Origin: Bos javanicus
Lineage: Eukaryota; Chordata; Mammalia; Artiodactyla; Bovidae
Assembly (NCBI RefSeq): GCF_032452875.1
Contig: NC_083878.1
Span: forward strand, 58,819,378 to 58,883,377
DNA length: 64,000 nt
Reading direction: 5' to 3'
In this document: positions 11,462 through 23,130 of the stretch, piece after piece
Layout: every line of letters starts with the position of its first letter
Numbering within the stretch: the stretch's first letter is position 1
The notes under the pieces: model-generated
What the model was told of the DNA's origin: nothing
What the model saw: the letters and a program-made list of their open reading frames with translations, nothing else
The model's database searches: none
Position numbers and translations under genes: made by a program

Positions 11462-13218
11462 CAGATCAGACAAGATCAGTCACACAGTCATGTCCGACTC
11501 TTTGCGACCCCATGAATCGTGGCACGCCAGGCCTCCCTGTCCATCACCAACTCCCGGAGTTCACTCAGACTTACGTCCATCAAGTCGGTGATGCCATCCA
11601 GCCATCTCATCCTCTGTCATCCCCTTCTCCTCCTGCCCCTAATCCCTCCCAGCATCAGAGTCTTTTCCAATGAGTCAACTCTTCACATGAGGTGGCCAAA
11701 GTACTGGAGTTCCAGCTTTAGCATCATTCCTTCCAAAGAAATCCCAGGGCTGATCTCCTTCAGAATGGACTGGTTGGATCTCCTTGCAGTCCAAGGGACT
11801 CTCAAGAGTCTTCTCCAACACCACAGTTCAAAAGCATCAATTCTTCGGCACTCAGCCTTCTTCACAGTCCAACTCTCACATCCATACATGACCACTGGAA
11901 AAACCATAGCCTTGACTAGACGAACTTTTGTTGGCAAAAAATGTCTCTGCTTTTGAATATGCTATCTAGGTTGGTCATAACTTTCCTTCCAAGGAGTAAG
12001 TATCTTTTAATTTCATGGCTGCAGTCACCATCTGCAGTGACTTTGGAGCCCAGAAAAATAAAGTCTGACACTGTTTCCACTGTTTCCCCATCTATTTCCC
12101 ATGAAGTGATGGGACCGGATGCCATGATCTTCGTTTTCTGAATGTTGAGCTTTAAGCCAACTTTTTCACTCTCCGCTTTCACTTTCCTCAAGAGGCTTTT
12201 GAGTTCCTCTTCACTTTCTGCCATAAAGGTGGTGTCATCTGCATATCTGAGGTGATTGATATTTCTCCTGGCAATCTTGATTCCAGCTTGTGTTTCTTCC
12301 AGTCCAGCGTTTCTCATGATGTACTCTGCATATAAGTTAAAGAAACAAGGTGACAATATACAGCCTTGACGAACTCCTTTTCCTATTTGGAACCAGTCTG
12401 TTGTTCCACGTCCAGTTCTAACTGTTGCTTCTTGACCTGCATACAAATTTCTCAAGAGGCAGATCAGGTGGTCTGGGATTCCCATCTCTTTCAGAATTTT
12501 CCACAGTTTATTGTGATCCACACAGTCAAAGGCTTTGGCATAGTGAATAAAGCAGAAATAGATGTTTTTCTGGAACTCTCTTGCTTTTTCTATGATCCAG
12601 CAGATGTTGGCAATTTGATCTCTGGTTCCTCTGCTTTTTCGAAAACCAGCTTGAACATCTGGAAGTTCACAGTCCACATATTGCTGAAGCCTGGCTTGGA
12701 GAATTTTGAGCATTACTTTACTAGCGTGTGAGATGAATGCAATTGTGTGGTAGTTTAAGCATTCTTTGGAATTGCCTTTATTTGGCATTGGATATAAAAC
12801 TGACCTTTTCCAGTCCTGCGGCCACTGCTGAGTTTTCCAAATTTGCTGGCATATTGAGTGCAGCACTTTCACAGCATCATCTTTCAGGATTTGAGATAGC
12901 TCAACTGGAATTCCATTACCTCCACTAGCTTTGTCCGTAGTGATGCTTTCTAAGGCCCACTTGACTTCACATTCCAGGATGTCTGGCTCTAGGTCAGTGA
13001 TCACACCATCATGATTATTGGGGTCATGAAGATCTTTTTTGTACAGTTCTTCTGTGTATTCTTGCCATCTCTTCTTAATATCTTCTGCTTCTGTTAAGTC
13101 CTTACCATTTCTGTCCTTTATCGAGCTCATCTTTGCATGAAACGTTCTTTTGGTATCTCTGATTTTCTTGAAGAGATCCCTAGTCTTTCCCATTCTGTTG
13201 TTTTGCTCTGTTTCTTTG
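11462..13218 (-). mobile_element. BovB LINE, 5'-truncated (1.76 kb), well preserved
   Basis: Antisense BovB whose 3' terminus carries 'gatcag'-type repeats at 11462-11480. The 5' end falls between the endonuclease and reverse transcriptase. A 7-bp duplication, caagcat, flanks it at 11455-11461 and 13219-13225. It holds the longest reverse transcriptase frame in the window (11916-13193). Low divergence from the other copies suggests a fairly young insertion. Confidence 0.93.
11916..13193 (-). pseudogene. BovB reverse transcriptase frame, 425 codons, endonuclease absent
   Basis: Reverse transcriptase of an RTE-type LINE, which would copy the element's RNA at a nicked target site. Visible in order: an N-terminal linker (1-85); fingers with a GFRKSRGTRDQI block (183-194); motif A with FDCVDH (222-227, catalytic Asp 223); motif B RQGCILSP (275-282); the YADD box (317-320); and the LGSKVTADGD segment (381-390) after the palm. 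The frame starts at the first Met inside a 5'-truncated copy, so it has no endonuclease and no native start. It ends early in an FCQQKFV tail because about two bases are missing near 11937. The true C-terminus continues in another frame (minus 11683-11937). The catalytic residues look intact, but expression is not expected. Confidence 0.88.
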
Positions 13219-13225
13219 CAAGCAT

Positions 13226-14469
13226 ATGAAATACTAAACCTCTTTTCCTAGCATGTCCAGCTGCCCCCAGAGTTTAAGCTGGGAGCAATAAGTGCAAACA
13301 CTGGATCCCTACTTTGTGTCATCACAGCCATCTGTGACTTTCCTCAAGGCCACAGTTGGATCAAGACTTAGACCTCCCATCTGTTCCAGCTGCTTCCCTA
13401 TCTCTAATCCCAGATATTTTGAAACAAGAATACTGATTTTGCAGACTATACCTCCCATATTTGAGGTCTATGGTGGCTTGAATTTGGTGAATGGTGGCTT
13501 TCTTGTCCTGTTACCAGAGCTAGTCCTTTCAGTATTCCATCTTGTCTAAAATCCTCAAAGTTTCTTACAGGCTATTCTCTGTCTGAAAATGTGTGAGAGT
13601 ATTGATATTTTTAAAATTTTTGTTTTAAATTAACTTATGCTTCTGAACATGCATGACAGCTGGCCAGTAGAAAATTCAATCTCAGAAATGCTCGTACTCT
13701 AACAATATCACATACTCAAATATCACCTTTAAAGAGACAAATTCTCACGCGTCTTTATTTAGTGCCACAACAGTGAGAAATTTGTCAAGAAGACACATGA
13801 TTAAATGAAGCGTAGAATAATTAACAAACTATAAGTGAAAGCTTATAGTAGGTGAGTACAAAGGCAGTGGAGCAAAGCAGTTCTGAGCAGAGTATACTTT
13901 TTCTAGTATTTATTGTGTGGCATTGCATGCTATGTAACTTCCCTTTGCCTCACTTTTTTTCAACTGCAAAATGTAAATTCTAACACTTGGTTTCAAATAT
14001 CTTTTTGAGGGTTAAAAATATACAGGTGAAGTTCTGAAGCCAATGTTTGTACACAGCAAGCTGTATACATATGTTTCAATTATGTTCTCCTGAGCTCTTG
14101 CCTTCTGCCTGGGATGTGGTGCATTCCCAAGGACACACATTTGTCAACCCTGTTCTCAGTCTCAGTCTTTCCCATCTAGTTGCTTCTTATTCATACTTTT
14201 ATTCATCAGTTTCCTTGGAAATCCTAGCAATCTTCTTTGCTGAGCTTAAAATTGCACACAAAAAAGAAGAAGAACACTTTTAGCTTTCTCTTCTCATTCA
14301 AGATCTGTGGCAAATTAAAAACAGAAAACAAAGAACAAAGCCCAGCTATTTTCTGGAAATGAGAGAGGAAAAGGGTAAACACACAAGAACAACATTCAAA
14401 TATTCATGCACACATGCTCTATGGCCTTTAATCACTTCAGTGGGAATGTTGGAGAGAACTAGAATTTGT
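13226..14469. other. Unique-looking DNA, no gene recognised
   Basis: The interval has a slightly less AT-rich part (13260-13560) with an 85-codon plus-strand ORF that resembles nothing I know. The rest is AT-rich. I cannot support an exon or a named repeat here. Confidence 0.5.
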
Positions 14470-14712
14470 TTTAACTTTTCATCTTATATTGGAGTATAGC
14501 CAATTAATAATGTTGTGATAGTTCAGGTGCACAGCAGAGCAGCCAAACTCCTCCCATCGAGGCTGCCAAATAATATTGATCATAGTTCCCTGAGCTATAC
14601 AGTAGGTTCCCTGCTGGTTATTCATTTTAAATATAGTAAATGTCCATCTCAAACTCCCTAACTATTCATTCCCTCTGCCCTTTCCTTCTGGTAACCGTAA
14701 GTTTTTCAGAGA
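14470..14712 (-). mobile_element. L1 3'-end fragment, antisense
   Basis: The reverse complement matches the ruminant/artiodactyl L1 3' UTR pattern. The plus strand shows 'ttatattggagtatagcc', then 'ccctgagctatacagtagg', then a 'ggtaaccgtaag' end. It is diverged, with no intact frame. Confidence 0.75.
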
Positions 14713-14957
14713 GAAATAAATTTTAAATGCATTTGCTGAAGTATTTATTTTTCTGAAATGCTTTCATAGCTTTTTTTTAAAATCTGTTTTTCCTAACTGA
14801 AATCCTAAAGAATTTATGATCTTTTCAAAATTAGAGAGAAATTGCTTTTATTATGTATACATTAAGATAATATTAATAAAAGTATATCAATAAAGATCAA
14901 AAGGGTAGGCACATATGTGGAAAGAGACAAAGTATTGTGTTGGCCAAAGAGTTTGTT

Positions 14958-15153
14958 TGGAACTTACCCCCTAAAAAAATCTGCCTGCAATACAGTAGAC
15001 CTAAGTTTGATCTGTGGATTGGCAGATCCCCTGGAGGAGGGTGTGACAACCCACTTCAATATTCTTGCCTGGAGAACCCCCATGGACAGAGAAGCCTGGT
15101 AGTCCATGGAGTTGCAAGAGTCGGACATGAGTGAGCAACTAAGCACAGCACAC
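14958..15153 (+). mobile_element. Bov-tA SINE inside the mariner
   Basis: tRNA-related head and Bov-A unit in sense orientation, flanked by a perfect 12-bp target-site duplication, aaagagtttgtt, at 14946-14957 and 15154-15165. The duplicated bases are mariner sequence next to its left inverted repeat, so the SINE is younger than the mariner. Confidence 0.93.
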
Positions 15154-15439
15154 AAAGAGTTTGTTCATTTTTTTTTTCCTCATTAGATGGCTTTAGTTGC
15201 ACTTAAATGTCTTTAAGTTCATTTGAAACAATTTTGCCAGACTGTATTGTGGCAGCTGTCACATTTAAAAAATATCAAAATTGGTGAATTTTTGTGTATC
15301 CATTTTAATATTGAAGATAGAAGAAAAAAAGCAACATTTTTGGCTTATTATGCTTTATTATTTCAAAAAAGGTAAAAACCCAACTGAAATGCAAAAAAAA
15401 AAGAATTGTGCCATATATGAAGTTACTGTGACTGATTGA

Positions 15440-16132
15440 ATGTGTCAAAAGTGGTTTGCAAAGTTTCATGGTGGCGATTTATCTCTAGATGATGCACCAC
15501 AGTCTGGTAGACTAGTTGAAGTTAATAGTGATCAAATTGAGACGTTAATTGAAAATAATCAACTTTATACCATGTGGGAGATAGCTGACATACTCAAAAT
15601 ATCCAAATCGAGTGTTGAAAATCCTTTGCAACAGACTACTGGGAGAAATATCAATAACCTCAGATATGAAGATGACACAACCCTTATGGTAGAAAGCAAA
15701 AAGGAAATAAAGAGCCTCTTGATCAAAGTGAAAGAGGAGAGTGACAAAGCTGGCTTAAAACTCAATATTCAAAGAATGAAGATCATAGCATCCAGTCCCA
15801 TCACTTCATGGCAAATAGATGGGGAAACAATGGAAACAGTGAGAGACTTTCTTTTAGGGGACTCTAAAATCACTGCAGATGGAGAATGCAGCCATGAAAT
15901 TAAAAGACATTTGCTTCTTGGAAGAAAAGCTGTGACAAACCTAGGCAGCCTATTAAAAAGTAGAGACATTACTTTGCCAACAAAGGTCTGTATAGTCAAA
16001 GCTGTGTTTTTTTCCAGTAGTCATTATGGATGTGAGAGTTGGACCATAAAGAAGGCTGAGTGCCAAATGATTGATACTTTTGAACTGTGGTGTTGGAGAA
16101 GACCAACAGTCCCTTGGGCTGCAAGGAGATAA
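15440..16132 (+). pseudogene. Chimeric open frame: mariner transposase N-part joined to BovB reverse transcriptase C-part
   Basis: A single 230-codon frame. Residues 1-67 are the middle/C-terminal part of the mariner DNA-binding region, including the CQKWFAKFHGGDLSLDDAP block and an ISKSSVEN helix-turn-helix segment. After a short junction (about 68-70), residues 71-230 are BovB reverse transcriptase from GRNINNLRYEDD to the region ending ELWCWRR. The usual YADD box reads YEDD. The mariner catalytic domain and the BovB fingers and motifs A and B are absent, so no enzyme activity is expected. The frame starts at an ATG within the transposase, not at its native start, and stops at an indel-generated TAA. 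I infer an accidental fusion, with no evidence of expression. Confidence 0.75.
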
Positions 16133-16432
16133 AAGCAGTGCATCCTAAAGGAAATTAGTCCTGAACATTCATTGGAAGGACTGATGCTGAAGCTGAAGCT
16201 CCAATACTCTGACCACCTGATGTGAACAGCTCACTCATCAGAAAAGACCCAGATGCTGAGGAAAAATAAGGCACCAGGAGAAGGGGATGACAGAGAATGA
16301 GATGGTTAGGTGGCATCAGTGACTTGATTGACTTGAATTTGAGCAGGCTCCAGGAGATGGTGAAGGACAGGAAAGCTTGGCACATTGTGATCTGTGGGCT
16401 TGCAAAGAGTAGGACATGACTGAACAACAAAA
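15648..16432 (+). mobile_element. BovB LINE, 5'-truncated, inside the mariner
   Basis: Sense BovB from just before the YADD box to the 3' terminus ('gtaggacatgactgaac'). No clear target-site duplication is seen. The flanking mariner sequence is not contiguous across it: several hundred bases of transposase are absent. It is more diverged than the copy at 16680-18162. Confidence 0.9.
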
Positions 16433-16679
16433 AGTGGAACAAAATGGTTAATATGTTGTTCAGTAAAGTTTTTGATGAAAATGAAAATTGTGTCTCTTAT
16501 TTCTACCTGAAAATCAAAGGAATTTTTTTTGCCAACCCAATACACAACCTAATAATGTAAAACAATTTTAAAAAATGTCCAACTTTCACCTTGGATTTGC
16601 CCATTCACTGTTAAATGAATCTTGAGTTGCATATGACTTGTGATTTTCTGTTAATAGTACTTACACAGAGATCAAATTG

Positions 16680-18162
16680 CCAACATCCACTGGATCATCA
16701 AAAAAGCAAGAGAGTTCCAGAAAAACATCTATTTCTGCTTTATTGACTATGCCAAAGCCTTTGACTGTGTGGATCACAATAAACTGTGGAAAATTCTGAA
16801 AGAGACAGGAATATCAGACCACCTGACCTGCCTCTTGAGAAACCTATATGCAGGTCAGGAAGCAACAGTTAGAACTGGACATGGAACAACAGACTGGTAC
16901 CAAATAGGAAAAGGAGTACGTCAAGGCTCTATATTCAGTTCAGTTCAGTGGCTCAGTGGTGTCCGACTCTTTGCGACCCCATGAATCGCAGCATGCCAGG
17001 CCTCCCTCTCCATCACCAACTCCCAGAGTTCACCCAGACTCACGTCCATCGAGTCGGTGATGCCATCCAGCCATCTCATCCTCTGTCATCCCCTTCTCCT
17101 CCTGCCCACAATCCCTCCCAGCATCAGAGTCTTTTCCAATGAGTCAACTCTTCGCATGAGGTGGCCAAAGTACTGGAGTTTCAGCTTCAGCATCATTCCT
17201 TCCAAAGAAATCCCAGGGCTGATCTCCTTCAGAATGGACTGGTTGGATCTCCTTGCAGTCCAAGGGACTCTCAAGAGGCTCTATATTGTCACCCTGCTTA
17301 TTTAACTTATATGCAAAGAAACGCTGGGCTGGAAGAAGCACAAGCTGGAATCAAGACTGCCAGGAGAAATATCAATAACCTTAGATATACAGACGACACC
17401 ACCCTTATGGCAGAAAGTGAAGAGGAACTCAAAAGCCTCTTGATGAAGGTGAAAGTGGAGAGTGAAAAAGTTGGCTTAAAGCTCAACATTCAGAAAACGA
17501 AGATCATGGCATCTTGTCCCATCACTTCATGGGAAATAGATGGGGAAACAGTGGAAACAGTGTCAGACTTTATTTTTTTTAGACTCCAAAATCACTGCAG
17601 ATGGTGACTGTAGCCATGAAATTAAAAGACGCTTACTCCTTGGAAGGAAAGTTATGACCAACCTAGATAGCATATTCAAAAGCAAAAACATTACTTTGCC
17701 AACAAAGAACTGTCTAGTCAAGGCTATGGTTTTTCCAATAGTCATGTATGGATGTGAGAGTTGGACTGTGAAGAAAGCTGAGCGCCAAAGAATTGATGTT
17801 TTTGAACTGTGGTGTTGGAGAAGACTCTTGAGAGTCCCTTGGACTGCAAGGAGATCCAACCAGTCCATTCTAAAGGAGATCAGCCCTGGGTGTTCTTTGG
17901 AAGGACTGATGTTGAAGCTGAATCTCCAATACTTTGGTCACCTCGTGCGAACAGTTGACTCATTGGAAAAGACTCTGGTGATGGGAGGGATTGGGGGCAG
18001 GAGGAGAAGGGGACGACAGAGGATGAGATGGCTGGATGGCATCACCTACTCAATGGACGTGAGTTTGAGTGAACTCTGGGAGTTGGTGATGGACAGGCAG
18101 GCCTGGCGTGCTGCTATTCATGGGGTCGCAAAGAGTCGGACACAACTGAGCGACTGAACTGA
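16680..18162 (+). mobile_element. BovB LINE, 5'-truncated (1.5 kb), with nested fragment
   Basis: Sense copy starting before reverse transcriptase motif A and ending 'gagcgactgaactga'. A possible 7-bp duplication, acacaga, lies at 16673-16679 and 18163-18169. It is interrupted at 16936-17275 by an antisense BovB 3' fragment. Its coding pieces are 16769-16935, 17288-17607 and 17540-18157 (205 codons covering the C-terminal third), in different frames. Confidence 0.92.
16936..17275 (-). mobile_element. BovB 3' fragment nested in BovB
   Basis: A 340-bp antisense BovB 3' end bounded by a perfect 12-bp target-site duplication, aggctctatatt, at 16924-16935 and 17276-17287. The duplicated bases belong to reverse transcriptase motif B of the host copy. 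The direction of insertion is therefore clear: the antisense fragment is younger than the sense copy. Confidence 0.95.
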
Positions 18163-18767
18163 ACACAGAATTATATAAAGTTTGGCATTGCAGTTTACTT
18201 CTTGGCTATCAGACTCAAATGACACTTTGATTTGATTTTGTATAAAATGTAATTTTAGTAACATAGAAATTAACAATTTTTACTCAAATTTAATATGGCT
18301 TTCTAATAAGTAACTTTATTTCATATCAACATTTTTAGTCTATGCTTTCCTCTGAAGCAATGTAGATATATTTGATTTCATACTCGTAGTTTAAATTTGC
18401 AAATGAATATGTATATATAAAAACATATACACTTATGTACTTATTTGTTGTCCATATATTATTTTGCAAATCAATTCATAGATGTGTATATTTATATACT
18501 TATAAAATACTTAATACTTATGTGTAGTGAAATTCATATATATATTTACATAGTGAATATATAAACTGTTTCAGCAATTTTTAAAAATTATGTTTGGATA
18601 TGTAATGATACTGCTTCTTGTTTCCTAGAATAACCAAATTTCAAAGGAAACAGTTTCCAAAGTTAAAAGAACATACCTATAACATATTAAATAGCATAAT
18701 CACCATATCATAAAATTGTATTACTTTATATTAATGTGTTAAATTATATATAATTCACATTATATTA
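18163..18767. other. AT-rich stretch, no gene seen
   Basis: Very AT-rich, with several short 'tatata' runs between 18405 and 18560. I see no repeat family or ORF that I can support. Confidence 0.6.
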
Positions 18768-21710
18768 CTGTTGTTCATTTGCCTAGTCATGTCTGACTTC
18801 ATGCCCTCATGGACTGCTCCTCACCAGTCTTCTCTATTCCTCACCATCTCCTAGAGTTTGCACAAGTTCATGTCCATTGAATTGGTGTAGCCATCCAGCT
18901 ATCTCATTCTCTGTCACCCTGTTCTACTCCTGCCCTCAATCTTTCCCATCTATCTTGTATGGTCTTTTCCCATGAATTGGCTCTATGCATCAAGTAACCA
19001 AAGTATTGAATCTTCAGCATTAGCATCAGTCCTTCAGTGAGTACTCATGCTTGATTTCCTTTAGAATTGACTGTTTTGATTTTGCAGTCCAAGGGATGTT
19101 CAAGAGCTCCACAGTTTGAAAGCATCTATTTGTCACTCTCCCTTTTTAATGGTAAAGCTCTCACAACCATATGTGACTCCTGGAAAGACCATAGTCCTGA
19201 CTATACAGACCTTTGTCAGCAAGGTGATGTCATTGCTTTTTAACACACTGTCTAGGTTTGTCATAGTTTTTCTACCAAGAAACAGTCATCTTCTATTTTA
19301 ATGGCTACAGTCACCATCTATAGTGATTTTAGAACCCAAGAGGAGGAAATCTGTCACTGCTTCCACATTTTCCCCTTCTATTTACCGTGAAGTGATGGGA
19401 CTGGATGCCGTGATCTTAGTTTTTTTTAAAATATTTAGTTCTAAGCTGGCTTTTTCACTCTCCTCCTTCACCCTCTAAGAGCTTCTTTAGTTCCTCTCCA
19501 CTTTCTGCCATCAGACTGGTATCATCTGCATATCTGAGGTTGTTGTTCTCCTGCCAATCTTGATTCCGGATTGCAACTTATCCAGCCCAGTATTTCTCAT
19601 GATGTGCTCTGTGTATAAGTTAAATAAACAGGGTGGCAATAAACAGCCTTGTTGTACTCCTTTCTCAATCCTGAATTAGTCAGCTTTTCCAAACAAGGTT
19701 CTAACTGTTGCTTCTTGATCGGCATACATATTTCTCAAGAGACAGGTAAGATGGTCTGGTATTCCCATCTTTTTAAGAGTTTTCCACAGTTTATGATTCA
19801 CATAGTGATAGTTTCTGGTGTAGTTAATGAAACAGAGGTAGATGTTTTTCTGGAATTTCCTTGCTTTCTCTATGATCCAGAAAATGTTGGCAATTTGATT
19901 TCTAGTTCCTCTGCCTTTTCTAAGCCCCAGCTTGGACATCTGGAAGTTCTCATTTCATATAATGCTGAAGCCTAGTATGCAGGATTTTGATCATAACCTT
20001 ACTACTGTGGAAGATGAGTGCAATTGTCTGGTGGTTTGAATATTCTTTAGTAGTGTCCTTTTTGGAATTGGGATGAGGATTGACATTTTCCTCATTTCTG
20101 TGGCCTATGGCCATTGCTGGGCTTTCTAAATTTGCTGATATTTTGAGTGCAGCACTTTGATAGCCTCATCTGTTAGGATTTCAAATAGCTCTGCTGGAAT
20201 TCCATCGCCTCTACGAGCTTTATTGACAGCCATGTTTCCTAAGGCCCACTTGACTTCACACTCCAGAATATCTGGCTTCTGGGTGAGTGAATACCACATC
20301 ATCGTGGTTATCCAAGTCACTACAATCTTTTGTGTACAGTTCTTCTGTGAATTCGTTCCTTCCTCTTCTTGATCTCTTCTGCTTCTGTCAGGTCTTTACT
20401 TTTTCTGTCCTTTACTGTGCCCATCTTTGGGTGAAATTTTCCTTTGATATTTCCAATTTTCTTGAAAAGATCTCTAGACAAGAAGGCCTTCTTGTCTGTC
20501 CTTGCTATTCCTCGGAACTCTGTATTTAGTTGGGTGTACCCTTTACTTTCTCCCTTGCTTTTCACTTCTGTTCTTTCTTCAACTATTTGTAAAGCCTCTG
20601 CAGACAACCACTTTGCCTTCTTGCTTTTCTTTTTCTTTGGGATGGTTTTGTTTGCCACCTCCTGTAAAACATCATGGACCTCTCTGTCCACAGTTCTTCA
20701 GGCACTGCTTACTAGATCTAATCTCTTGAATCTACTTGTCATCCCCACTATATATTTATAGGGGGGGTTGATTTAAGTCATCACTGGCTGGCCTAGTGGT
20801 TTTCCCCCCCCATTTCTTTAATTTAAGCCTGAACTTTGCAATTAGGAGCTAATGATCTGAGCCGCAGTCAGCTCCAGGTCTTGTTTTTGTTGATTCTGCA
20901 GGTTCTCTATCTTCAGCTACAAAAGAATGTAATCAGTCTGATTTCAGTATTGACCATTTGGTGATGTCCCTGTGTAAAGTCATCTCTTGTGTTGTTGAAA
21001 AGGGTATTTGCTATGACCACAGCATTCTCTTGTCAAAACTCTGTTAGCCTTTGCCCTGCTTCATTTTGCATTCCAAGGCCAACTTGACTGTTACTCCAGG
21101 TATCTCTTGACTACTTACTTTTGCATTCCAATACCCTATGATGAATAGGGTGTTTTGTGTTTTTTTGGTGTTAGTTCTAAGAGGTCTTCTAGGTCTTCAT
21201 AGAACTAATCAGCTTTGGGTTCCTCTGCATTGATGATTGGAGCATAGACTTGAATTACTCTGATGTTGAATGATTTGCCTTGGAAACAAACTGAGCTCTT
21301 TCTGTCATTTTTGAGGTTGCACCCAAGTACTGCATTTCAGATTCTTGTTGATTAGGTGGGCTATTCCATTTCTTCTAAGGGATTCTTGCCCACTCTGTTT
21401 GGGCCCATACACGTCATTCTTTCTGGAGATATTAGTAGTTGCCCCCTGCTCTTCCCCAGTAGCATATTGGACACCTTTTGACCTGGGGGACTCATCTTTC
21501 AGTATCATCTTTTTATACAGTTCATGGCATTCTCACAGTAAGTATACTGGGGTAGTTTGCCATTCCCTCCTCCAGTGGATCACGTTTTGTCAGAAATCTT
21601 TACTATGACCAATCTATCTTTGGTAGCCCTGCATGGCATGTCTCATAGTTTCATCAGTTATGCATGCTCTTTCTCCACGACAAGGCAGTGATCCATGAAG
21701 GGGAAGAACA
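18768..21710 (-). mobile_element. BovB LINE, old, near full length (2.9 kb)
   Basis: Antisense copy running from a diverged 3' end ('ttgttcatttgcctagtcatg') to the region 5' of the endonuclease near 21700. It is noticeably more diverged than its neighbours, with many stops. Remnants include a motif-A region near 19676-19939 and a linker block at 20320-20691 with KKKKSKKAKWLSAE. Inferred to be one of the oldest BovB insertions in the window. Confidence 0.9.
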
Positions 21711-22266
21711 TACTAATCAATTATTCTTAAATACTTATCTGAAAAATACTATTGCTAGAAACTAGAAAACAGAAGGAAGGCTTTTCAGGCCTCTACATAA
21801 AAAGGAAAGGAAATATTTCAATAAGTCATATACTAGTGTGATTTTTTAATCATTCAACTCACCTACATCAAGTTTTAACTGCATAGAAATACCAGGTTCT
21901 CAATTTTGTACACAGTGTATTTCCCATTCCTTGTGGTATTAGATTTTGTTTTATTTTAGTTACCATTAATATTTATCAACTGAACATTATTTATTAATTT
22001 AAAATATGCTTTCAAGTGATTATCATATTATTAAAAACAATGTATGACACACTTTGCACTTTTGTTAATCATAATGTTTTGCAAATATCTATCTATATAA
22101 ATTTAACATCTCATCCTATTAAAAGAAGGATATTTATTTGAAAAAAGAAGTAAAAATTGCATGGATTACAATGGTAAAAATATGATTTTAAAAATATTAT
22201 AAATAGTAATTTATGAATGTAAGTATAAAACATCTCATTTTGTAAATGTTTCTGTTGGCTGGCATG
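21711..22266. other. AT-rich unique DNA, no feature seen
   Basis: No ORF, repeat family or regulatory pattern that I can support. Confidence 0.6.
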
Positions 22267-22582
22267 TTTACTTCTGAGAAAGTGAAAGTAGCTCAGTCAT
22301 GTCTGACTCTTTGCTACCCATTGACTATACAGTCTATGGAATTCTTCAGACTAGATTACTGGAGTGGGTAGCCTTTCCCTTCTCCAGGGGACCTTCCCAA
22401 CCCAGGGGTCAAACCCATGTCTCCTGCATTGCAGGCAGATTCTTTACCAGCTGAGCCACAAGGGAAGCCCAAGAATATTGGAGTGGGTAGCCTATCCCTT
22501 CTCCAGTGGATCTTCCCAACCCAGGAATCAAACCAGGGTCTTCTGCATTGCAGGCAGATTCTTTACCAACTAAGCTATGATG
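22267..22582 (-). mobile_element. Bov-tA SINE with duplicated head, antisense
   Basis: From left to right the plus strand shows an antisense Bov-A unit, then two tandem antisense tRNA-like heads (about 22355-22470 and 22475-22582). Each has 'ctgcattgcaggcagattct', and the first ends 'gggaagccc'. This dimer layout is common among ruminant tRNA SINEs. Confidence 0.88.
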
Positions 22583-22664
22583 GAAGAAGTTTCCTATTAA
22601 TTCATTCAGATGTGTCATATTTTCATTGATGAAAATGAATCAAAACAATGGAACCAACAACAAT

Positions 22665-23130
22665 AATAATAGGTACAGAAATTTTACATTTATTTCCACT
22701 TCCCTACCTATATTGTGAGGTAGACAGGAATCTTCATCTTCATTTTTAAAGATGGGAAAATCAAAGAGGATGGTATTGAAAATCAATAGAATTTCATGAT
22801 GATGAAAATGTTGTATACCTGTGTTATACAATTCAGTATCCACTAAACTCATATGGCTATTGAGAACTTAAGATATATTTAGTGTGACAGACGAGTGAAA
22901 TATTTAACTTTAATTTCAGCAGTCACCTGTGATAATGTTTAATAGCACAGGTATATAATGTTGTTCATTTATATGCAAATTCACTTATTTACCTTTGCAG
23001 TGAGTACACAGATTTGGACTGTGCCCTCCATCATGCTGACCACACTGTGGAGCCAGTAAAATACCTTGTCTAAGCCCCAATTTGTGAGGAAGCAGAGATT
23101 AGAAGGCAGATTCAAACGCAGGTGTCTCTT
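22665..23130 (+). mobile_element. MIR-like relics
   Basis: Two weak MIR matches lie here. At 22690-22765 there is a 'gtgaggtagacaggaatc ... cttcatttttaaagatggg' core. At 23060-23130 there is 'ccttgtctaagccccaatt ... ggcagattcaaacgcagg'. Both are very old and diverged. Confidence 0.5.

Larger units (their letters stand above)
14934..16544 (+). mobile_element. Tc1/mariner DNA transposon, internally deleted and broken by two retroelements
   Basis: The left end 'tattgtgttggccaaag' and the right end 'tttgccaacccaata' are inverted copies of each other, and each carries the outer TA expected for mariner target duplication. The transposase N-terminal half is partly readable at about 15440-15642. The 3' tail before the right end ('gttgttcagtaaagttttt' region) also matches mariner. 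A SINE (14958-15153) and a BovB (about 15648-16432) lie inside. The catalytic DDD region between them is missing. Confidence 0.85.

Noticed and set aside
11519..11956. 145-codon plus ORF, and similar plus ORFs over the other antisense BovB copies
   Set aside because: Antisense shadows of the BovB coding region; the same shadow recurs in each copy (for example 2013-2447).
13292..13549. 85-codon plus ORF in a slightly GC-richer segment
   Set aside because: No motif, no splice support and no recognised family.
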